Assembly: GCF_016031625.1 (NCBI RefSeq)
Contig: NZ_JACCHP010000020.1
Coordinates: forward strand, 186,001 to 250,000
Direction of reading: 5' to 3'
From: Bradyrhizobium agreste
GTDB lineage: Bacteria > Pseudomonadota > Alphaproteobacteria > Rhizobiales > Xanthobacteraceae
Length of the DNA: 64,000 nt
Shown: positions 16,770 through 25,226 of the stretch, one piece after another
Numbering within the stretch: position 1 is the first letter of the stretch
Layout: each line of letters begins with the position of its first letter
Translations under genes and position numbers: made by a program
Notes under the pieces: model-generated
Told to the model about the DNA's origin: nothing
Databases searched by the model: none
The model's input: only the letters and a program-made list of their open reading frames with translations

Positions 16770-19229
16770 ATGGCAATGAACAACAACGAGCACGAGCATC
16801 GGCACAGCACGCAAACGCCTTCCGGGTGCGGCTGTTCCACGAAAGCCGCAGCGGCGGCGGCCAAGCCCGAGGCTTCCTCGTGCTGCGGCGGTCATGCCGG
16901 CCACGACCATCATCACGGCCATGATCATGGCGACGCCGCAACCAAGGTCAAAGATCCCGTCTGCGGCATGAGTGTCGACCCCGCGACCTCGAAGCATCGC
17001 TTCGAACATCATGGCGAGACCTTCCATTTCTGCTCGGCCGGCTGCCGCACCAAGTTCGCCGCCGATCCCGGCAAATATCTTGCCAAGGACAAGGCGCCCG
17101 AACCGGAGATGCCCGCGGGCACGATCTACACCTGTCCGATGCACCCGCAGATCCGCCAGGTCGGTCCGGGCACGTGCCCGATCTGCGGCATGGCGCTGGA
17201 GCCTGAGGTCGCGAGCCTGGAGACCGGTCCCAATCCCGAGCTCGCCGACATGACGCGGCGGTTCTGGATCGGCGCCGTGCTGTCGCTGCCGCCGATCGCG
17301 CTGGAGATGGGCGGCCATCTCGCAGGCCCCCACAGCTGGATCGATCCGACCCTGTCGAACTGGATCCAGCTCGTCTTCGCAACGCCCGTGGTGCTGTGGG
17401 CCGGCTGGCCGTTCTTCGTCCGCGGCTGGCAATCGCTGCTGACGCGCAATCTCAACATGTTCACGCTGATCGCGATGGGCACGGGCGTTGCCTATGTCTA
17501 CAGCGTGCTCGGCACGGTCACGCCGCAGATCTTCCCCGCCACGTTCCGCGGCCATGAAGGGGCGGTCGCGGTCTATTTCGAGGCGGCCGCCGTCATCACC
17601 GTGCTGGTGCTGCTCGGCCAGGTGCTGGAGCTGCGCGCCCGAGATGCGACCTCGGGCGCGATCAAGGCGCTGCTACAGCTCGCGCCGAAGACCGCGCGCC
17701 GCGTCGATGCCGATGGCAGCGAGCACGAGGTCGAGATCGACACGCTCCACGCCGGCGATCGCTTGCGCGTCCGCCCCGGCGAGAAGGTGCCGGTCGACGG
17801 CATCATCCTCGAAGGCCGCTCGTCGCTCGATGAATCGCTGGTGACGGGCGAATCCATGCCGGTCACCAAGGAAACCGGCGCAAAGGTCATCGCCGGCACG
17901 CTGAACCAGTCCGGCAGCTTCATCATGCGCGCCGACAAGGTCGGGCGCGAGACGATGCTGTCGCAGATCGTGCAGATGGTCGCGGATGCGCAGCGTTCGC
18001 GTGCGCCGATCCAGCGCCTGGCCGACCAGGTCGCCGGCTGGTTCGTACCCGCCGTGATCGTCGTCGCCATCGCCGCCTTCGCCGCCTGGGCCTGGTTCGG
18101 ACCGGAACCCCGGCTCGCCTTCGGCCTGGTCGCGGCAGTCAGCGTGCTGATCATCGCCTGCCCCTGTGCGCTGGGCCTGGCGACCCCGATGTCGATCATG
18201 GTCGGCGTCGGCCGCGGCGCGCAGGGCGGCGTCCTGATCAAGAACGCCGAGGCGCTGGAGCGGATGGAGAAGATCGACACGCTGGTGGTCGACAAGACCG
18301 GCACGCTGACCGAAGGCAAGCCCAAGGTTGTCGATATAGTGCCGGCGTCCGGCTTTGCGGAGGACGACGTCCTCCGGCTGGCAGCCACCGTCGAGCGCGC
18401 CAGCGAGCATCCGCTGGCCGACGCCATCGTGCGCGCGGCCAAGGAGAAGCAGCTCAGCCTCGGCCAGGTCGAGCAGTTCGATTCGCCGACGGGCAAGGGC
18501 GCGACCGGCAAGGTCGACGGCAAGATTATCGTGCTCGGCAACGCCAGATACCTGTCGTCGATCGGCATCGACACCCAATCGCTCGACACTGAGGCCGAAC
18601 GGCTGCGCGGCGACGGCGCCACTGTGATCAACATGGCTGTCGACGGCCGGCTCGCCGGCCTGTTCGCGATCGCCGATCCGGTCAAGGCCTCGACGCCGGA
18701 GGCGCTGAAGGCGCTCGCGGCGGAGGGCATCAAGGTGATCATGTTGACCGGCGACAACCGCACCACGGCGAAAGCGGTGGCGCGCCGGCTCGGCATCGCC
18801 GATGTCGAGGCCGAGGTGCTGCCGGATCAGAAGAGCGCGGTGGTGACCAAGCTGCAAAATGCCGGCCGCAGCGTCGCCATGGCTGGTGACGGCGCCAACG
18901 ATGCGCCCGCGCTGGCGGCTGCCGAGGTCGGCATTGCCATGGGCACCGGCACCGACGTGGCGATGGAGAGCGCCGGCGTGACGCTGCTCAAGGGCGACCT
19001 CGTCGGCATCGTCCGCGCGCGAAGACTGTCGCAGGCGACGATGAGCAACATCCGGCAGAACCTGTTCTTCGCCTTCATCTACAACGCCGCCGGGATTCCG
19101 ATCGCCGCCGGCATCCTCTATCCGGCGTTCGGTCTGTTGCTCTCCCCGATCATCGCCGCGGCGGCGATGGCGCTGTCCTCGGTCAGCGTCGTCGGCAACG
19201 CGCTGCGGTTGCGCGCGACGCGGCTGTGA
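16770..19229 (+). CDS. copA: Copper-translocating P1B-type ATPase with YHS and heavy-metal-binding domains
   Basis: An 819-residue inner-membrane pump. In order: a His/Cys-rich tail ([27 protein letters not shown], residues 7-53), a YHS domain ([10 protein letters not shown] at 61-70 with CSAGC at 88-92), a short heavy-metal-binding domain ([10 protein letters not shown] at 121-130, [10 protein letters not shown]), transmembrane helices, the CPC metal site (464-466), the phosphorylation motif DKTGTLT (Asp508) and [10 protein letters not shown] near 700. CPC marks Cu(I)/Ag(I) export. It is divergent from csoR with a shared operator. The start at 16770 is chosen just after the operator; a second ATG follows at 16776. 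The name copA is by family and context. Confidence 0.92.
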   Translation: MAMNNNEHEHRHSTQTPSGCGCSTKAAAAAAKPEASSCCGGHAGHDHHHGHDHGDAATKVKDPVCGMSVDPATSKHRFEHHGETFHFCSAGCRTKFAADPGKYLAKDKAPEPEMPAGTIYTCPMHPQIRQVGPGTCPICGMALEPEVASLETGPNPELADMTRRFWIGAVLSLPPIALEMGGHLAGPHSWIDPTLSNWIQLVFATPVVLWAGWPFFVRGWQSLLTRNLNMFTLIAMGTGVAYVYSVLGTVTPQIFPATFRGHEGAVAVYFEAAAVITVLVLLGQVLELRARDATSGAIKALLQLAPKTARRVDADGSEHEVEIDTLHAGDRLRVRPGEKVPVDGIILEGRSSLDESLVTGESMPVTKETGAKVIAGTLNQSGSFIMRADKVGRETMLSQIVQMVADAQRSRAPIQRLADQVAGWFVPAVIVVAIAAFAAWAWFGPEPRLAFGLVAAVSVLIIACPCALGLATPMSIMVGVGRGAQGGVLIKNAEALERMEKIDTLVVDKTGTLTEGKPKVVDIVPASGFAEDDVLRLAATVERASEHPLADAIVRAAKEKQLSLGQVEQFDSPTGKGATGKVDGKIIVLGNARYLSSIGIDTQSLDTEAERLRGDGATVINMAVDGRLAGLFAIADPVKASTPEALKALAAEGIKVIMLTGDNRTTAKAVARRLGIADVEAEVLPDQKSAVVTKLQNAGRSVAMAGDGANDAPALAAAEVGIAMGTGTDVAMESAGVTLLKGDLVGIVRARRLSQATMSNIRQNLFFAFIYNAAGIPIAAGILYPAFGLLLSPIIAAAAMALSSVSVVGNALRLRATRL

Positions 19230-19286
19230 GCGTCGCAAGATCCGTGTAAAACAGCTCCGTTCGGCGATATGCGCGGAGAGGACCTG

Positions 19287-19733
19287 ATGCAGCGGATCAC
19301 CATCACGATCGAGGACGATCTCCTGGCGGAGATCGATGCGGCGGCCGAAGCGCGCGGCTACCAGAACCGCTCCGAGATCATCCGCGATCTCGCCCGCGCC
19401 GGCCTGCAGCAGAGCGCCGAGGACACGGCGCAAACCGGCCAATGCGTCGCCGGCCTTGTCTACGTCTATGATCACGCGGCGCGCGATCTGTCGAAACGGC
19501 TGGTGCAGGAATTCCACGGCCACCACGACCTCGCGCTGGCGACGCTGCATGTCCATCTCGACCACAACAATTGCATGGAGATGACGGCGCTACGCGGCGC
19601 GGCCTCCGAGGTCAGGCATTTCGCCGACCACATCATCGCAGAACGCGGCGTGCGCTACGGCCGCGTGGTGATGATCCCGACCGGCGACGGCAAGCCGGCG
19701 AAAGCGCGCAAGCACGGGCACCGGCACGACTAG
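19287..19733 (+). CDS. nikR: Nickel-responsive transcriptional regulator NikR
   Basis: A 148-residue protein with an N-terminal ribbon-helix-helix DNA-binding domain (MQRITITIEDDLLAEIDAAA, then GYQNRSEIIRDLARAGL) and a C-terminal ACT-like nickel-binding domain. The square-planar nickel ligands correspond to His77, His88, His90 and Cys96, matching the E. coli H76/H87/H89/C95 set. It should repress nickel uptake genes when nickel is sufficient. No nickel transporter, urease or hydrogenase gene lies in this window, so its target is elsewhere; it sits 57 bp after the copper ATPase on the same strand. The frame is open six codons upstream to an ATG at 19269. Confidence 0.93.
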   Translation: MQRITITIEDDLLAEIDAAAEARGYQNRSEIIRDLARAGLQQSAEDTAQTGQCVAGLVYVYDHAARDLSKRLVQEFHGHHDLALATLHVHLDHNNCMEMTALRGAASEVRHFADHIIAERGVRYGRVVMIPTGDGKPAKARKHGHRHD

Positions 19734-19759
19734 GCTACTCCAGAAGAGAGTAGCGCTCT

Positions 19760-19921
19760 TACCCTCCCCTGGAGGGGGAGGGTCGATCGCGCGCAGCGCG
19801 AGCGGGGTGGGGTGATCTCTCAACACGGGCAGTGCACCCGTGGAGAGACCGTCACCCCACCCCGTCACGCAATCTCGCTACGCTCGATCGCGTGCCGACC
19901 CTCCCCCTCCAGGGGAGGGTA
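19760..19921. repeat. About 160-bp palindromic element, copy 1 (TACCCTCCCCTGGAGG ends)
   Basis: The ends TACCCTCCCCTGGAGGGGGA and its reverse complement are inverted repeats, followed inward by CGGGGTGGGGTGA / TCACCCCACCCCG and a core GATCTCTCAACACGGGCAGT. A second copy is at 24691-24875. The outer arms run parallel in the two copies, but the core is inverted. It fills the gap between nikR and the EI24 gene. Non-coding. Confidence 0.85.
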
Positions 19922-20019
19922 AGCAAGAAATCGCGGCATCTTCGCAGCGGCCAGCCGCCCTTGCCGAAGCCGCAATGGGTGTCTACCTCTCGCGCAGTGT
20001 CTACCTCAGAGGGTCTTCC

Positions 20020-20760
20020 ATGCTGGATGCCGCCATCAAGGCGCTGTCGCAAATGATCTCGCCGCCGATGCGCTCGATCCTGTGGCGGTCGATCGGGCTC
20101 GCGCTGGTGCTGATCACCGTGCTGGCGATCGGCTTGCAGCGGCTGCTCAGCTGGTTTGCGACCTCCGGCGAGGTGTGGCTGGAAGGCCTGCTCGGGCCGA
20201 GCTGGCATTCCTCGCTCGAGGTTCTCTCCTGGATCGTCTCGATCGCGGCCGGCCTGGGTGTGGTGTTCGGCGGCATCTTCCTGATGCCTGCGATCACCTC
20301 GCTGGTGGCGAGCCTGTTCGTCGATGACGTCGCCGAGATCGTCGAGCGCGAGCATTATCCCGCCGAGCGGCCGGGCGTCGCGCTGCCGTTCAGCCAGGCA
20401 ATGCTCGAGGGCATAAAGACCGCGCTCTTGACCATCCTGGTCTATCTCGCCGCTCTGCCGCTGGTGCTGTTCGCCGGCGCCGGTTTCCTGATCTTCTTCC
20501 TCGCCGCCGCGTGGCTACTCGGCCGCGAATATTTCGAGCTCGCCGCGATGCGCTTCCGCCCGCCGGAGGACGCCAAGGCGATGCGGCGCGACAATGCCGC
20601 GACCATCTTCACCGCCGGCCTGTTCATCGCCGCCTTCGTCTCGATCCCGATCGTCAATCTGGCGACGCCGATCTTCGGCATGGCCTTCATGGTCCACATG
20701 CACAAGCGCCTGACGGGCCCGCGGCCCGGGCTGATCGAGCCGGCGCGGCAGGTGCGGTGA
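20020..20760 (+). CDS. EI24/CysZ-like membrane protein
   Basis: A 246-residue protein with four to five hydrophobic segments: SILWRSIGLALVLITVLAIG, a segment around SLEVLSWIVSIAAGLGVVFG, IKTALLTILVYLAALPLVL with FAGAGFLIFFLAAAWLLG, and TIFTAGLFIAAFVSIPIVN. The LLGREYFELAAMR motif and the overall layout fit the EI24/CysZ family (Pfam EI24), some of which transport sulfate; many alphaproteobacterial members are annotated only as sulfate-transporter-family proteins. No sulfate-assimilation gene is nearby, so transport of sulfate is not supported here. The start at 20020 gives MLDAAIKALSQMISPPMRSI; earlier in-frame codons run through the repeat. Confidence 0.8.
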   Translation: MLDAAIKALSQMISPPMRSILWRSIGLALVLITVLAIGLQRLLSWFATSGEVWLEGLLGPSWHSSLEVLSWIVSIAAGLGVVFGGIFLMPAITSLVASLFVDDVAEIVEREHYPAERPGVALPFSQAMLEGIKTALLTILVYLAALPLVLFAGAGFLIFFLAAAWLLGREYFELAAMRFRPPEDAKAMRRDNAATIFTAGLFIAAFVSIPIVNLATPIFGMAFMVHMHKRLTGPRPGLIEPARQVR

Positions 20761-20777
20761 CGGCGCCCGGCGCTGTC

Positions 20778-21530
20778 TCAAACCGTCTTCTCCGGCCACC
20801 GACAGAGGTCGTTGATCAGGCAGACTTCGCAGCGCGGCTTGCGGGCGAGGCACGTATAACGGCCGTGCAGGATCAGCCAATGATGCGCGTGCAGCATGAA
20901 CTCGGCCGGGATCACCTTTTCGAGGCCGAGCTCGACCTCGAGCGGCGTCTTGCCGGGCGCTAGGCCAGTGCGGTTGCCGACGCGGAAGACATGGGTGTCG
21001 ACCGCCATCGTGTGCTCGCCGAAAGCCATGTTGAGCACGACGTTGGCGGTCTTGCGACCAGCTCCGGGCAGCGACTCGATCTCCGCGCGCGTGCGCGGCA
21101 CCTCGCCGCCGAATTCACTGAGCAGCTTTTTCGACAGCGCGATCACGTTCCTGGCCTTGGTGCGGTAGAGGCCGATCGTCTTGATGTAGTCGCGCAAGCG
21201 CTCCTCGCCGAGATCGAGCATCTTTTGCGGGGTGTCGGCAACCTCGAACAGCGCGCGTGTCGCCTTGTTGACGCCGGCATCGGTCGCCTGCGCCGACAGC
21301 ACCACGGCGACCAGAAGCGTGAACGGATTGATGTGCTCGAGCTCGCCCTTCGGCTCCGGATTGGCCTTGCGGAAACGGCTGAAGACCTCGTGGATCTCGG
21401 CCGGCGTCCACGGTTTTGCGGCCTTGAGTGATTTCTTCGCGGGCGCTTTCGGCTTGGTCGCGACCGGCTTTGCCTTTTTCTTCGGAACTATCGCTTTGCG
21501 CGGGACCGGCTTGCGGGTGATTTTCGCCAT
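20778..21530 (-). CDS. nth: Endonuclease III
   Basis: A 250-residue DNA glycosylase/AP lyase for oxidised pyrimidines. The helix-hairpin-helix catalytic motif LPGAGRKTANVV holds Lys160, and Asp178 lies in VDTHVFRVGNR. The 4Fe-4S ligands Cys227, Cys234, Cys237 and Cys243 have the expected C-x6-C-x2-C-x5-C spacing. The core begins near residue 41; the first 40 residues form a Lys/Pro/Ala-rich extension (KKKAKPVATKPKAPAKKSLK) that may add nonspecific DNA affinity. The start MAKITRK is preferred over an ATG 12 codons upstream. Divergent from the DUF2244 gene with only 22 bp between the start codons, so promoters overlap the neighbour's coding ends. Confidence 0.95.
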   Translation of the reverse strand: MAKITRKPVPRKAIVPKKKAKPVATKPKAPAKKSLKAAKPWTPAEIHEVFSRFRKANPEPKGELEHINPFTLLVAVVLSAQATDAGVNKATRALFEVADTPQKMLDLGEERLRDYIKTIGLYRTKARNVIALSKKLLSEFGGEVPRTRAEIESLPGAGRKTANVVLNMAFGEHTMAVDTHVFRVGNRTGLAPGKTPLEVELGLEKVIPAEFMLHAHHWLILHGRYTCLARKPRCEVCLINDLCRWPEKTV

Positions 21531-21552
21531 GATCGGGATATACTGATGGACG

Positions 21553-22086
21553 ATGAGCACAGGCAACGAAATTGCGCGAGCGCGATCTGAATGCGAGGAC
21601 GAGCCTCAGATCTTCTCCGCGCTGCTGACGCCGCACCGCTCGCTGAACCGCACCGGCTTTCTCGCCGTGATGCTGTTCCTGAGCGCCGTCAGCTTCGTCA
21701 CGGGCCTCGCTTTCCTGATGATGGGCGCCTGGCCGGTGCTCGGCTTCTTCGGTCTCGACGTGCTCGTGATCTGGTGGGCCTTCAAGGTCAATTTTCGCGC
21801 GGCACTGGCCAGCGAGGAGATCGTGGTGACGCTGTCGGAATTGCGGGTGCGACGCGTCAGCCATCGTGGCCAGGTTGCCGAATGGACCTTCAATCCGCTC
21901 TGGGTCCGGCTCGACCAGGAGGTCGATGAGGAATACGGCATCGAGCACCTCTATCTGATCTCCCGCGGCCGCCGCCTGCTCATCGGAGGGTTTCTCGGGC
22001 CGGAAGAAAAAGCTAGCTTTTACAATGCCTTGGTTGTGGCTCTGAACGCCGCGCGGCGTGGCCCGACTTATAATCCGGTGACCTGA
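21553..22086 (+). CDS. DUF2244 membrane protein
   Basis: A 177-residue protein of the DUF2244 family. An N-terminal soluble part (FSALLTPHRSLNRTGFLAVM, with the family's PHRSL signature) precedes a double hydrophobic hairpin at about 36-78 (LFLSAVSFVTGLAFLMMGAW then PVLGFFGLDVLVIWWAFKVN). The C-terminal half (about 85-170) is predicted beta-rich (VVTLSELRVRRVSHRG, WTFNPLWVRLDQE, GRRLLIGGFLGPEEKASF) and cytosolic. The family is widespread in alphaproteobacteria, function unknown. It is divergent from nth and followed by the Ada-like gene after 54 bp; this nth-DUF2244-ada order is a recurrent neighbourhood. Confidence 0.85.
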   Translation: MSTGNEIARARSECEDEPQIFSALLTPHRSLNRTGFLAVMLFLSAVSFVTGLAFLMMGAWPVLGFFGLDVLVIWWAFKVNFRAALASEEIVVTLSELRVRRVSHRGQVAEWTFNPLWVRLDQEVDEEYGIEHLYLISRGRRLLIGGFLGPEEKASFYNALVVALNAARRGPTYNPVT

Positions 22087-22140
22087 GCACAGTCGGAAAT
22101 CGGGTGGTTTCGCGCCGCCCCCTCCCCTACATTTCCGGTC

Positions 22141-23037
22141 ATGATGACCCTTGCGATACATGACCAGCGCCTGGCCAGACCGGGCACCCAGAACGCCGCG
22201 TTGCGCGACTATGATTCGGTGCGGCGGGCGATCGCCTTCATCTCGGCGAACTGGCGCGCGCAGCCGACCATCGAGGCGATGGCGGATGCGGCCGGGGTGA
22301 CGCCGGATGAGCTGCACCATCTGTTCCGCCGCTGGGCCTCGATCACGCCGAAGGCTTTCATGCAGGCGCTCACCCTCGACCACGCCAAGAACCTGCTGAG
22401 GGATTCCGCCAGCATCCTCGACGCGGCACTGGACTCCGGCCTGTCCGGGCCGGGCCGGCTGCACGATCTCTTCGTCACCCATGAAGCGATGTCACCGGGC
22501 GAATGGAAGAACGGCGGCGCGGGGCTCACCCTGCGCTACGGCTTCCATCCCTCGCCGTTCGGCACCGCGATCGTGATCGCCACCGACCGCGGCCTGTCGG
22601 GCCTCGCCTTCGCCGATCACGGCGAGGAGAAGATCGCGCTCGCCGACATGACGCGACGCTGGCCGAACGCCACCTATGTGGAAGATCACGACGGCACCGC
22701 GCCGCTCGCAGCGCGCATCTTCGATCCAAAGCTATGGCGGCCGGATCAGCCGCTGCGCGTGGTTTTGATCGGCACCGATTTCGAGGTGCGGGTGTGGGAG
22801 ACGCTGTTGAAGATTCCGATGGGCCGCGCGGTGTCCTATTCCGACATCGCCTGCAACATCAACAATCCGAAGGCTTCGCGCGCCGTCGGCGCGGCCGTCG
22901 GCAAGAACCCGGTCTCGTTCGTCGTGCCCTGCCACCGCGCGCTCGGCAAGAGCGGCACGCTCACCGGCTATCATTGGGGCATCACCCGCAAGCAGGCGAT
23001 GCTGGGCTGGGAGGCGGGTCAGCTGGGGCTGCAGTAG
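22141..23037 (+). CDS. Ada-like protein: AraC-type domain fused to O6-methylguanine-DNA methyltransferase
   Basis: A 298-residue fusion. The N-terminal part (about 25-130) is an AraC-type helix-turn-helix pair (PTIEAMADAAGVTPDELHHL ... RRWASITPKAFMQALTLD ... LDSGLSGPGRLHDLF). The C-terminal part (about 140-290) is a methylated-DNA-protein-cysteine methyltransferase with the acceptor in VVPCHRALG (Cys264) and the preceding RAVGAAVGKNPVSF. It repairs alkylated guanine in a suicide reaction. Compared with E. coli Ada, the N-terminal zinc-binding methylphosphotriester domain with its second acceptor cysteine is absent, so it cannot sense methylation in the usual Ada way. Next to DUF2244 and nth, another repair gene. 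Confidence 0.93.
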   Translation: MMTLAIHDQRLARPGTQNAALRDYDSVRRAIAFISANWRAQPTIEAMADAAGVTPDELHHLFRRWASITPKAFMQALTLDHAKNLLRDSASILDAALDSGLSGPGRLHDLFVTHEAMSPGEWKNGGAGLTLRYGFHPSPFGTAIVIATDRGLSGLAFADHGEEKIALADMTRRWPNATYVEDHDGTAPLAARIFDPKLWRPDQPLRVVLIGTDFEVRVWETLLKIPMGRAVSYSDIACNINNPKASRAVGAAVGKNPVSFVVPCHRALGKSGTLTGYHWGITRKQAMLGWEAGQLGLQ

Positions 23038-23043
23038 GTTTCG

Positions 23044-23142
23044 TACGGTGGGCTAAGGCGCGCTCTTCGCGCGCTGTGCCCACCGTCGTCCCGCAGTCGC
23101 AGGCCTTGGTGGACACGCTTCGCTTTGCCCACCCTACGAGAC
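23044..23142. repeat. Dispersed intergenic repeat (GGTGGGC ... GCCCACC)
   Basis: TACGGTGGGCTAAGGCGCGC, then CTTCGCGCGCTGTGCCCACCGTCG, then TTGGTGGACACGCTTCGC and TTTGCCCACCCTACG. The GGTGGGC/GCCCACC arms with a GCTTCGC centre are a common Bradyrhizobium intergenic repeat. It sits between the convergent Ada-like and gpmA genes. Confidence 0.65.
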
Positions 23143-23146
23143 CGTA

Positions 23147-23773
23147 CTACCCCGCCAGATCCAGCTTCGAGGCCACCGTCGAATCCGCGTTGAGGCGGTA
23201 GATGATCGGCACGCCGGTGGCGAGCTCGCGCTTCAAGATGCCTTCGGGCGAGAGCTTTTCCAGCACCATGATCAGCGCGCGCAGCGAGTTGCCGTGGGCG
23301 GCAACCAGCGTGCGCTTGCCGTTGAGCACGCCGGGCAGAATCTCCTGCACGTAGTATGGCAACGCGCGCGCGAGCGTGTCCTTCAGGCTTTCGCCGCCCG
23401 GCGGCGACACGTCGTAGGAGCGGCGCCAGACATGCACTTGGTCCTCGCCCCATTTCTTGCGGGCGTCGTCCTTGTTGAGGCCGGAGAGATCGCCGTAGTC
23501 GCGCTCGTTCAGCGCGAGGTTCTTCGAAGTCGGCAGACCCTCCTGGCCGAGCTCGGCGAGGATGAGATCGAGCGTGTGCTGCGCGCGCGTCAGCACCGAG
23601 GTGAAGGCGACGTCGAACACCAGGCCCTGTGCCTTCAGCTTGCGGCCGGCTTCCTTGGCTTCCTTCACGCCGAGCTCGGTGAGGTCGGGGTCCTTCCAGC
23701 CCGTGAACAGGTTCTTCAGATTCCATTCGCTCTGGCCGTGGCGCACGAGCACGAGAAGACGTTCGCTCATCAA
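23147..23773 (-). CDS. gpmA: 2,3-bisphosphoglycerate-dependent phosphoglycerate mutase
   Basis: A 208-residue histidine-phosphatase-superfamily enzyme that interconverts 3- and 2-phosphoglycerate in glycolysis/gluconeogenesis. The phosphorylated His12 is in [12 protein letters not shown], Glu90 is in [16 protein letters not shown] and the second active-site His160 is in [11 protein letters not shown]. The length is shorter than the E. coli enzyme (about 250) because the C-terminal tail is reduced, as is usual for alphaproteobacterial GpmA. It lies 21 bp downstream of dapB on the minus strand, so the two are probably cotranscribed. Confidence 0.94.
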   Translation of the reverse strand: MMSERLLVLVRHGQSEWNLKNLFTGWKDPDLTELGVKEAKEAGRKLKAQGLVFDVAFTSVLTRAQHTLDLILAELGQEGLPTSKNLALNERDYGDLSGLNKDDARKKWGEDQVHVWRRSYDVSPPGGESLKDTLARALPYYVQEILPGVLNGKRTLVAAHGNSLRALIMVLEKLSPEGILKRELATGVPIIYRLNADSTVASKLDLAG

Positions 23774-23794
23774 CTGCTTTCCGTGTTGTTCAGT

Positions 23795-24610
23795 TCAGAT
23801 GTCGGATAGGCCGAGCACGTCGGCCATGGAGTAATGCCCCGGCGGCTTGCCGTGCGCCCACAGCGCCGCCTTCAGCGCACCATGAGCGAACAGCATGCGG
23901 TCCTCGGCCTGATGCGACAGCGTCAGGCGCTCGAACGGGCCGAGGAAGGTCACGCTGTGATCGCCGGCCACGGTGCCGCCGCGCAAGGAGGCGAAACCGA
24001 TATTGCCCGGCCGGCGCGCGCCGGTGATGCCGTCACGGCCACGCTCGGAATGGTCATCGAGGGTGACGCCGCGGCCGCTGGCTGCGGCCTGGCCCAGCAT
24101 CAGCGCCGTGCCCGAGGGCGCATCGACCTTCATGCGGTGATGGGTCTCGACGATCTCGATATCGAAACTCTGGTCGAGCGCCTTGGCAACGCGCTTGACC
24201 ACGGCGGCGAGCAGATTGACGCCGAGACTCATATTGCCCGACTGCACCACGACGGCGCGGTTGGTGACGCTCTTGATCACGGCATTGTCCGAGCCGGACA
24301 AGCCGGTCGTGCCGATGACGTGCACGAGGCCGCGCTGGGCGGCGATCGCGACATTGGCGATGGTCGCCGCCGGCACCGTGAAATCGAGGATGCCGTCGGC
24401 ATCCTTCGACATCGCCCAGAGATCGGCGGAGAGCGTGATGCCATTGGCGGGCAGGCCGGCGAGCACGCCGGCATCCTTGCCGAGCAGCTCCGAGCCTGGC
24501 GCCTCCAGCGCGCCCGCCAGCACCGCGCCATCGCTTTCGGCAATCGCCCGCACCAGCGCCCGGCCCATCCGGCCGCCGGCTCCCGCAACAATCAACCGCA
24601 TGTCGGACAT
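23795..24610 (-). CDS. dapB: 4-hydroxy-tetrahydrodipicolinate reductase
   Basis: A 271-residue NAD(P)H-dependent reductase of the diaminopimelate/lysine pathway. The dinucleotide-binding turn GAGGRMG (10-16) opens the protein, and the DapB signature follows as [20 protein letters not shown] with the catalytic His pair and Lys. Normal length. The gene starts 80 bp from the element at 24691 and is followed by gpmA. Supplies meso-DAP for peptidoglycan and lysine. Confidence 0.96.
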   Translation of the reverse strand: MSDMRLIVAGAGGRMGRALVRAIAESDGAVLAGALEAPGSELLGKDAGVLAGLPANGITLSADLWAMSKDADGILDFTVPAATIANVAIAAQRGLVHVIGTTGLSGSDNAVIKSVTNRAVVVQSGNMSLGVNLLAAVVKRVAKALDQSFDIEIVETHHRMKVDAPSGTALMLGQAAASGRGVTLDDHSERGRDGITGARRPGNIGFASLRGGTVAGDHSVTFLGPFERLTLSHQAEDRMLFAHGALKAALWAHGKPPGHYSMADVLGLSDI

Positions 24611-24690
24611 GGTGTGATCCTCTTCGGGGCCGTTGTAGCGGGGAGAGGCAGTTCCGGCAACCGACGGGGATCAGGAGCAGCGACGCCTCT

Positions 24691-24875
24691 TACCCTCCCC
24701 TGGAGGGGTCCTGGAGGGGGAGGGTCGCTGAGCATGCAGCGAAGCGGAATGCGCAGCGGGGTGGGGTGACGGTCTCTCCGAAACGAACAGTGCCCGTGTG
24801 GAGAGATCACCCCACCCCGCCACGCAATCTCGCTTTGCTCGATTCCGTGCCGACCCTCCCCGTCCAGGGGAGGGT
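24691..24875. repeat. About 160-185-bp palindromic element, copy 2
   Basis: Same family as 19760-19921. The ends are TACCCTCCCCTGGAGGGG and CGTCCAGGGGAGGGT; both copies keep CACGCAATCTCGCT in the right arm, so they face the same way. Copy 2 carries a small tandem duplication in the left arm (GGAGGGGTCCTGGAGGGG) and its core (GACGGTCTCTCCG ... GTGTGGAGAGATC) is inverted relative to copy 1. Non-coding, between dapB and the DUF1330 gene. Confidence 0.85.
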
Positions 24876-24890
24876 GAGAGAGATCGCGTC

Positions 24891-25202
24891 TCAACTGTCC
24901 TGCGGCTGCGGGCCGTCGTAGCCTTCGATGATGATGAGGTCGGCGATCGAGTGCGGCTGGCGCACCTTGATGTTGGCCTGGTATTCCGGCGAATTGTAGC
25001 AGGCGAGCGCGGTCTCGTAGTCCGGGAATTCGATCACGACATTGCGGTTGCGGCTGGCGCCTTCGACGGTGGTGAACTTGCCGGCGCGGACGACGAAACG
25101 GCCGCCCCATTTCTTGAAGATCGGCCCGTTGGCAATCGCGTAGGGCTTGTAGCCCTCGTCATTGCTGACGTCGACACGCCCGATCCAGTAGCCCTTCGCC
25201 AT
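24891..25202 (-). CDS. DUF1330 domain-containing protein
   Basis: A 103-residue single-domain protein of the DUF1330 family (ferredoxin-like dimeric alpha/beta-barrel fold): KGYWIGRVDVSNDEGYKPYA at the N-terminus, GGRFVVRAGKFTTVEGASRN, NVVIEFPDYETALACYNSPE and YQANIKVRQPHSIADLIIIE. Some members bind small aromatic or lipid-like ligands; the biochemical role is not established. It lies 24 bp downstream of pyrF on the same strand, so it is probably part of the pyrF-led transcript. Confidence 0.85.
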   Translation of the reverse strand: MAKGYWIGRVDVSNDEGYKPYAIANGPIFKKWGGRFVVRAGKFTTVEGASRNRNVVIEFPDYETALACYNSPEYQANIKVRQPHSIADLIIIEGYDGPQPQDS

Positions 25203-25226
25203 TGTTGTTCTCCCTCGTGTTGGTGG

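Noticed and set aside
17673-19565. A 630-codon minus-strand open frame opposite the copper ATPase and nikR
   Set aside because: Low-complexity Arg/His/Asp-rich antisense frame crossing two well-supported genes; no ribosome-binding site or family resemblance.
19760-19921. CRISPR array
   Set aside because: The GC-rich repeats here and elsewhere are single palindromes scattered between genes, with no regular repeat-spacer series and no cas gene.
23019-23726. Frame of 235 codons opposite and shifted from gpmA
   Set aside because: Arg/Ala-rich shadow of gpmA in another frame of the same strand, without its motifs.
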